A DNA stretch of 64,000 bases from Cercis canadensis (Eukaryota; Streptophyta; Magnoliopsida; Fabales; Fabaceae). The notes under the pieces are model-generated. The model was not told the DNA's origin. It saw only the letters and a program-made list of their open reading frames with translations, and searched no databases. This document shows, piece after piece, positions 57,892-64,000 of this stretch. Made by a program: the position numbers and the translations under genes. Numbering within the stretch: position 1 is the first letter of the stretch; the number at the start of each line of letters is the position of its first letter. The stretch is from contig QAOA01007183.1 in NCBI GenBank assembly GCA_003255065.1, positions 143,130 through 207,129 on the forward strand, in the 5' to 3' direction.

Positions 57892-59294
57892 AATTCCCCC
57901 ACACTTAGCTTTTTGCACTCCTGGGCAAAATCACAAGAAACAAACTAACTAGAATAAGAAAAACAGCTCTCCAATCAAATCAAGAATGCAAAGATTAAGG
58001 TAAGAAAACAATTCGAACTTAAAGAATAGCAACACTCATGGAACAATATCTCTTGACAACTAAAGAACAAAAAAACATGGCAATTTTATTTAATAGGAAT
58101 GAGTCAAAGTAGATAGCCTCTCACAAGATAAATAAATGCTCTCAATTCTCTCAAGTGTCTAAGGTAAGTATTTCTCTCCCATCATCCTATCAAAATCACA
58201 CTACCATAAGCTTGTTCACTTTCTCAATCTCCACTACCTATGTCACATGCATAACACAAATCAAAAGGACTTTTAAAGGGTTGTAATGGGGAAAGGTAAA
58301 AGGATGTCAATAATATGGAAAAATGGCTAAAGCACCCAAGGAATCACAAAGAGCATCTAATTATGGAGAATTTCAAGTACTTTATGCATCTTGACTTTGG
58401 GCTTCAACTCATTTTTATTTTATTTTTTTCCAAAACAACTTTATTCTTTTGTTGCTGCTGTATTTTTTTTCATTTTTTTTTTTAAACATAACACTTAACA
58501 ATTTCAGCCACAACCAATCAGCCACAACTTGATGCTTTATTTTTGTAAGAATTTACTCCCTTATTATTCAATGCAATACTCTGTAATTCCTAAGGGTTGG
58601 GTAGGACATAGTTTTACACTTAGGCTTGCAATGAGCTACACATGAAAGAAAAGATCATTAGGCTCAAAAAGGGGAAATCAAATGATAACATAAAGGTTAG
58701 CTATTTGGTCAAGTAGCTTCTCAAAGAAAGGAATGCCTTAATCACTTCTATGCATGCATGTGCAAATGTAACCTCAACTAAGAAACAGAACAAGTTCTAG
58801 AGCGTCAAAATGATAGATGAAAACACACAAGAAAGAATCATGATATATGGCTCAAATCCTCATAGCTTATAAGACTACTAAGAATCAACTTATCCAAATC
58901 AAATTTTGTTGCCATATCACTTAAATCCAAGAGGCAAGATAATTGTCCACTCATGTTACAGCACTTAAGAATCAAAATTGCTTCAAACCACTCTCTTCAT
59001 AACTCTTAAATTGATTGGAAAGAACTAGAAAAAATTTAAAAACACATAAAACAGAAAATTAAGCCTAAAACAGAAAACATAACACTAAAAATCTAAACTG
59101 AAAACACAAAACAGTAAAAACAGCAAGTAAAGTAAAATAGGAAAACAGAAAGCATAAAAACACACACAACAAGCTAATCCCTCCCCCACACTTAAATTTT
59201 TTGCAGTGTCCTCAATGCAAAGCACAAAGCAAACAGTAAAAGCAAGTAAGGCACTAAAAATAAAAGAGAAAGGGAAAGAAAACAGCCCGTGGGT
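57892..59294 (-). other. Non-coding 3' region of the Athila-type element
   Basis: It begins with the polypurine tract beside the LTR. A second AAATTTAAGTGTGGGGGAG tract (minus strand) lies at about 59201-59182. Between them is AT-rich sequence without ORFs; 58420-58490 is T-rich. Athila elements often carry an env-like ORF here, but none is visible. Confidence 0.6.
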
Positions 59295-60590
59295 TTAAGT
59301 CTCATAAAGGGCAGCAGACAAGTGCACCTCCTCCACCACTTGCTCTTGAAAACCCTCATAGAAAAGTTTCAGTCGATGTCCGTTCACTGGGAAGGTCTGG
59401 TTGGTTGCCTCATTCTTGATCTTAATTGCACCATAAAGAAAGACATGAGTCACCACAAAAGGACCCATCCATCGAGAATGGAGCTTGCCGGGCATTAGCT
59501 TGAGACGAGAGTTGTAGAGTAGCACTTTCTGACCAATGTAGAACTCTTTTCTCACCAACATCTTGTCATGGACAGCCTTGGTCTTTTCTTTGTAGATTCT
59601 GGAATTCTCATAAGCTGCCAACCGGATTTCATCAAGTTCCTGTAGGTGGAGCTTCCTCTGTGATCCGGCTTGGGCTAAATCAAGATTACACTGTTTCACA
59701 GCCCAGTACGCCTTATGCTCAATCTCTACTAGAAGGTGACATGCCTTGCCAAAGACTAGCCTGTAAGGGGACATGCCTATAGGGGTCTTGTAGGCAGTCC
59801 GATAGGCCCACAATGCATCATCCAAACGCAGGCTCCAGTCCTTTCTGTTGGGCTGGACAGTCTTCTCTAAAATTTGCTTAATCTCCCTATTTGACACCTC
59901 TGCTTGCCCATTGGTCTGTGGATGGTAAGGGGTTGACACCTTGTGCACCACACCATACTTTCTCAACAAAGCAGCCATGTGCCTATTGCAGAAGTGTGAA
60001 CCTTGGTCACTGATGATGGCTCTTGGAACGCCGAACCTGCAGAAAATGTGAGTCCTGACAAAATCTAAGACAACACGAGAATCATCAGTCCGGGTGGCCT
60101 TGGCCTCTACCCATTTAGAAACATAGTCCACAGCTAAAAGAATATACACAAAACCAAAAGAAGTAGGGAAAGGACCCATGAAATCGATGGCCCAAACATC
60201 AAATATCTCACAAAACAGCAAAGGCTGTTGAGGCATCTCATTCCTACGAGAAATATTACCTGTCCGTTCGCATTGGGCACAATTCTTACAAAAGCTGTAC
60301 GCATCATGAAATAGGGTAGGCCAATAGAGTCCAGAATCTAAAACTTTACGAGCAGTGTGCTGAGGTCCAAAATGACCACCACATGCAGAAGTATGACAGA
60401 ACTGTAACACAGACTCAGACTCATGTCCAGGCACACACCTCCTAATTACTTGGTCACTACAGAGTCTCCACAAGTAGGGGTCATCCCACACATAATGTTT
60501 GGATTCACTTTTAAGCTTATCTACTTGATGCTTCTTAAAAAAAGCAGGTAACTCAGAAGCAACTAAGTAGTTTACCAGGTCACATACCAA
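59295..60590 (-). pseudogene. Integrase of the Athila-type element
   Basis: 431 open codons. The zinc-binding region is [14 protein letters not shown] then [11 protein letters not shown] (H-H-C-C). The catalytic core has [20 protein letters not shown] and [18 protein letters not shown], so all three acidic residues are there. The C-terminal domain includes [18 protein letters not shown] and SRWMGPFVV. This module looks intact over its length. It is out of frame with RNase H because of an indel near 60580 (DPWYV), so it would not be made from this copy as a fusion. Confidence 0.9.
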
Positions 60591-61625
60591 GGATCTGTAC
60601 CTTGCAGCTGATAAAGCTGCTCATCCGGGAAGGTTTCTCTGATGGGAAGGTTGTCTAAAGTCAGTGGTATCCGACTCAGGTGATCTGCTACCAAGTTCTC
60701 GGCTCCACTCTTGTCTCTGATCTCAAGGTCGAATTCTTGCAAGAGCAGCATCCACCTAATGAGCCTAGGCTTCGCATCCGGCTTCTTGAGCAAGTACTTT
60801 AAAGCTGCATGATCAGAGAAAGCAATGACTTTAGAATTAAGCAAATATGAACGGAATTTATCTAAAGCAAACACAATTGCAAGGAGCTCTTTCTCAGTAG
60901 TGGTGTAATTTGCTTGGGCAGCATCCAAAGTGCGAGAGGCATAATAAATCACGTGGGACAGCTTGTCCACTCGCTGTGCAAGGACAGCGCCTACTGCAAA
61001 GTTTGATGCATCGCACATAAGTTCAAAGGGAAACTCCCAGTTAGGTGGCTGCATGATGGGAGGGGAGGTAAGACTCCGCTTCAGCTGATCAAAGGCTACT
61101 CTGCACTGCTTATCAAAGTCGAAATCCACTTCTTTCTGGAGAAGCTTAGACAATGGCAAGGCAATCTTGCAGAAGTCCTGGATGAATCGCCTGTAAAACC
61201 CTGCATGACCAAGAAAGGAACGCACTTCCCGCACACAAGTGGGGTAGGGTAAGGAGGGAATAACATCTATCTTAGCCTTATCTACTTCAATGCCTTTGCT
61301 AGAAATTACATGCCCTAAAACTATGCCTTGTTCGACCATGAAGTGACATTTCTCAAAATTAAGAACAAGGTTAGTCTCAATGCATCTATCAAGTACCCTA
61401 GCAAGGCTATCTAAACATGCATCAAAAGAGGAGCCATATACAGTAAAGTCATTCATGAATACCTCCATGCAGTGTTCTAAAAAATCAGAAAATATGCTCA
61501 CCATACACCGCTGGAATGTACCAGGGGCATTACACAGGCCGAAGGGCATCCTCCTATATGCAAATGTGCCAAATGGACATGTGAAAGTCGTCTTCTCCTG
61601 ATCCTCTGGGGCTATGTGAATCTGG
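60572..61625 (-). pseudogene. RT 3' half and RNase H of the Athila-type element
   Basis: Opens with [16 protein letters not shown], then [10 protein letters not shown], where the catalytic YxDD/FxDD pair reads N-D in this copy. The RT connection ([33 protein letters not shown]) and RNase H ([49 protein letters not shown]) follow. The first 180 or so bases are one of two tandem copies; the other copy (61628-61804) ends VFMDD with both acidic residues. Confidence 0.88.
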
Positions 61626-61804
61626 TGTCATCCATGAATACCTCCATGCAGTGTTCTAAAAAATCAGAAAATATACTCACCATACACCGCTGGAATGTAC
61701 CAGGGGCATTACACAGGCCGAAGGGCATCCTCCTATATGCAAATGTGCCGAATGGATAGGTGAAAGTCGTCTTCTCCTGATCCTCTGGGGCTATGTGAAT
61801 CTGG
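61449..61804. repeat. 179-bp-period tandem duplication in Athila RT
   Basis: TCATYCATGAATACCTCC starts at 61449 and 61628; the two copies match to CTATGTGAATCTGG with about five differences. 179 is not a multiple of three, so the RT frame breaks here. The layout is like the six N joints but without an N. Confidence 0.88.
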
Positions 61805-63288
61805 AAGTAGCCTGAGAAGCCATCCAGGAAGCAGTAATGGGACTTCCCTGCCAGTCTCTCTAACATCTGATCAATAAAGGGTAGAGGGAAGTGATCCTTC
61901 CTTGTCGCCTGGTTGAGTCTTCTATAATCGATGCAGACGCGCCAGCTGTTCTGCACTCTGGTGGGGATCAACTCATTCTTCTCATTGGCTACCACAGTTA
62001 TGCCACTCTTCTTTGGAACCACTTGAACTGGACTCACCCATTTGCTATCTGAGATGGGGTAGATCATGCCAGCTGACAACAGCTTGCTCACTTCTTTCTT
62101 GACCACATCCAGAATCAACGGGTTAAGTCGCCTTTGGGGCTGTCTCACTGGTTTAGCTTCTTCCTCTAATAAAATCCTATGCATGTAGGTGGAGGGGCTA
62201 ATGCCAGGAATGTCTGCTAGTGTCCATCCAATAGCTATCTTCCGCTGCTTCAGAATCTGCAACAACCTCTCTTCTTGTTCAGGTTGCAGATTGTTGGCTA
62301 TGATGACAGGCAGCTTTTCTTCTGCTTCTAGGAAAGCATACTTGAGATGGTCAGGTAACGGTTTCAGCTCAAGAATAGGTGGTTGCTGTACAGAAGGAAC
62401 TAGCTTGGTTGGAGAAACCAAGTTTGTTGTGTGAAGCTTAGAAACACCTGCAAGCTCTGCACTATGCTCCAAAACAGTCTCATCATATCCCATATATGCA
62501 GAAATTTCAGAACAGGCAGCACAACTCCCATCACAATTAGTACATGCGGGGCAATCTAAAGTATCTAGCAAGCCTACTATATCATGAAATTCAGCTACCA
62601 ATTCAGCATGCACATCATCAACTAGCAGGTCTATGACATCTATTTGGAACACTGAATGCTCTTCTAGAGGGTGTTTCATGGCATCACTTAAATTAAAACG
62701 AATTACAGTGTCACCAAGTTCCATGGACAGGGTACCAGCATGCACATCAATTATGGTCTTAGCAGTTTTAAGGAAGGGTCTACCTAAGATCAAAGGGGCA
62801 TGTCTAGATGTAGACTCATCCTCCATATTTAACACATAAAAATCTGCTGGAAATATTAAATCATTTACCCTAACCAAAACATCCTCAAGAAGGCCTGCAG
62901 GATAGGCTGTGCTTCTATTAGCAAGCTGAATGACTACTCCAGTGGGCTTCAGTTCTCCAATCTGCAGTGATGAATAGATGGACTTGGGCATCACGTTGAT
63001 GGAAGCACCCAGATCTAGCATGGCATTTGTAAACTGCTTGTCTCCAATAGTGCAGGGAATGGTGAAAGTTCCAGGATCAGTGCACTTTGATGGTAAGTTA
63101 GGCTGGATCATTGCTGACACGTTTCGGCTCATGCTCACTTTCTCATTGCCTTTCAGTCTTCTCTTGTGGGTACACAAATCCTTCAGAAACCTTGTATACT
63201 TGGGAATCTGTTTAATTGCTTCCAGAAGAGGTATATTGACTTGTAAACTGCTTGTCTCCAATAGTGCAGGGAATGGTGAAAGTTCCAA
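61612..63288 (-). pseudogene. Protease and RT 5' half of the Athila-type element
   Basis: Protease: PCTIGDKQFTNAMLDLGASI with NVMPKSIY, in the Athila retropepsin style where D-L-G-A-S is the active-site loop, then LGRPFLKTA. A linker with a Cys-rich stretch (CPACTNCDGSCAAC, about 62560-62515) follows. RT: MHRILLEEEAKPVRQPQRRL, SAGMIYPISDSKWVSPVQ, VPKKSG, WRVCIDYRRLNQATRKDHF and PLPFIDQMLERLAG, ending in the duplicated segment. Continuous for 558 codons between the two duplications. Confidence 0.88.
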
Positions 63289-63454
63289 GATCAGTGCACT
63301 TTGATGGTAAGTTAGGCTGGATCATTGCTGACACGTTTCTGCTCATGCTCACTTTCTCATTGCCTTTCAGTCTTCTCTTGTGGGTACACAAATCCTTCAG
63401 AAACCTTGCATACTTGGGAATCTGTTTAATTGCTTCCAGAAGAGGTATATTGAC
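63027..63454. repeat. 214-bp tandem duplication at the gag-protease junction of Athila
   Basis: 63027-63240 and 63241-63454 match exactly in length with three differences. 214 is not a multiple of three, so gag and protease appear in different frames. Removing one copy puts 63943 and 63288 in the same frame. Confidence 0.9.
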
Positions 63455-64000
63455 TTCTACCTTCCTGAAAGTATCCATGATCTCTTTATCTAGCTCATGC
63501 TCAGCAATTTTCTTTGACTGTGTAATTCTGTTTGGAAAGGGGAGAGGAATACTGGGGGTAGAGCTCTCTGCCTGATCCTGAAGGTGGATTGGCTGCTGTT
63601 TTGGAATAGCTTTAGGGGCTGCAGGGTCTGAATTTTTTTCTTGAACAAAATTTTGAACCGTAGAAGGTAAGCTAGGTTCTGGAGCACTCACTTCTTTACC
63701 ACTGCGCAGGGTTATGGCACTCACATTGCCTCTTGGATTGGTGACTGTCTGAGAAGGTAAGCTGCCAGAACCTTGAGACTTCATCTCACTAATGGTGCTT
63801 GCAAGTTGACCTATCTGAGTCTCCAAGCTCTGAATGCTAGTCTCAGTCCTCTGTTGGAATTGGATGTTGCTACTTGCCAATTGATTCACTAAGTCTTCCA
63901 GGCTCGGTTCTGGCTTGTTAGCTAGCTGCATAGGCTGCTTCATTGGTGCTTGGTACTGCTGGTTACTTGAACTTGCATTGTACCTAGGCTGTTGTGGCTG
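63212..64000 (-). pseudogene. gag C-terminal part of the Athila-type element
   Basis: Open from at least 63943 with LEDLVNQLASSNIQFQQRTE, SLETQIGQLASTISEMKSQG and SAITLRSGKEV, then a Pro/Ser-rich linker and PLLEAIKQIPKYARFLKDLC, all typical of the Athila gag tail next to protease. A Gln-rich stretch upstream runs to the window end. The frame ends within the 214-bp duplication. Confidence 0.82.

Larger units (their letters stand above)
56568..64000 (-). mobile_element. Athila-type Ty3/gypsy element, 3' part (continues past window end)
   Basis: Minus-strand order is gag (from the window end), protease, RT, RNase H, integrase, a 1.4-kb non-coding region and the 3' LTR (57891-56568). The integrase motif [18 protein letters not shown] with [20 protein letters not shown] and GKACHL is characteristic of the Athila lineage. 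It cuts the 3' LTR of the second copia element at 56568, so it is a nested, younger insertion. Pol is broken by two tandem duplications and one frameshift. No env-like ORF is seen in the non-coding region. Confidence 0.9.

Noticed and set aside
1..64000. Integrated plant pararetrovirus sequence
   Set aside because: All RT regions sit in LTR elements with integrase and tRNA primer sites typical of copia or gypsy; no movement-protein or caulimovirid-type gene order was seen.

Overview
The window is nuclear DNA of a flowering plant, almost certainly a eudicot. It is AT-rich and contains spliced plant gene relics: a MIK2-type LRR receptor kinase, a cinnamyl-alcohol-dehydrogenase-like gene, an F-box gene, and exon fragments of a ZFWD protein and a P4-ATPase. 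The plant transposon superfamilies present are Tat/Ogre and Athila Ty3-gypsy, Ty1-copia, CACTA, MULE-type MITE, SINE and LINE. The species cannot be named from the sequence. No host gene in the window looks intact; this is a repeat-dense graveyard with at least one nested insertion.

Layout. 1-4759: 5' half of a minus-strand Tat-lineage gypsy element (LTR, primer site, gag, protease, RT, two RNase H domains). 4760-5215: TTCTCAC/GTGAGAA palindrome-rich block with a CACTA-like end. 5491-10573: 3' end of an Ogre/Tat element (integrase, 30-bp minisatellite, LTR). 10574-16360: a dispersed repeat (R1) interrupted by a 3.87-kb probable solo LTR. 16360-20500: a 4.1-kb imperfect palindrome (foldback-like) whose right arm has extra tandem copies and two SINE insertions. 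20802-29172: LRR receptor kinase pseudogene, split in an LRR by a 4,989-bp copia element with a perfect CTTGG target duplication, and also frameshifted twice. 31431-31796: possible LINE zinc-knuckle relic. 33429-36470: complete but non-autonomous LTR element (target duplication ACTAT). 37497-38915: CAD-like pseudogene (minus). 39089-43947: non-autonomous CACTA transposon (target duplication ATA) carrying fragments of at least two unrelated host genes with splice sites retained. 45608-45864: MULE-type MITE with 9-bp target duplication. 46660-48995: second copy of R1 plus LTR piece, fused to a 5'-truncated F-box pseudogene (to 49693). 53105-56567: copia element lacking most of RT, whose 3' LTR is cut by a minus-strand Athila-type gypsy element (56568 to window end).

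Assembly quality matters here. Each of the six single N bases (5925, 10835, 18976, 24423, 32081, 42990) joins two copies of the same sequence (about 35-354 bp). This is the signature of overlapping contig ends joined without merging. Two further frame-breaking tandem duplications in the Athila pol (179-bp and 214-bp period) have the same look but no N. Any annotation of this window should collapse these before calling genes.

The most biologically interesting items are the gene-capturing CACTA element, the foldback structure with natural empty-site controls for both SINEs, the copia insertion that split the receptor kinase, and the small LTR element with an uncharacterised antisense ORF.
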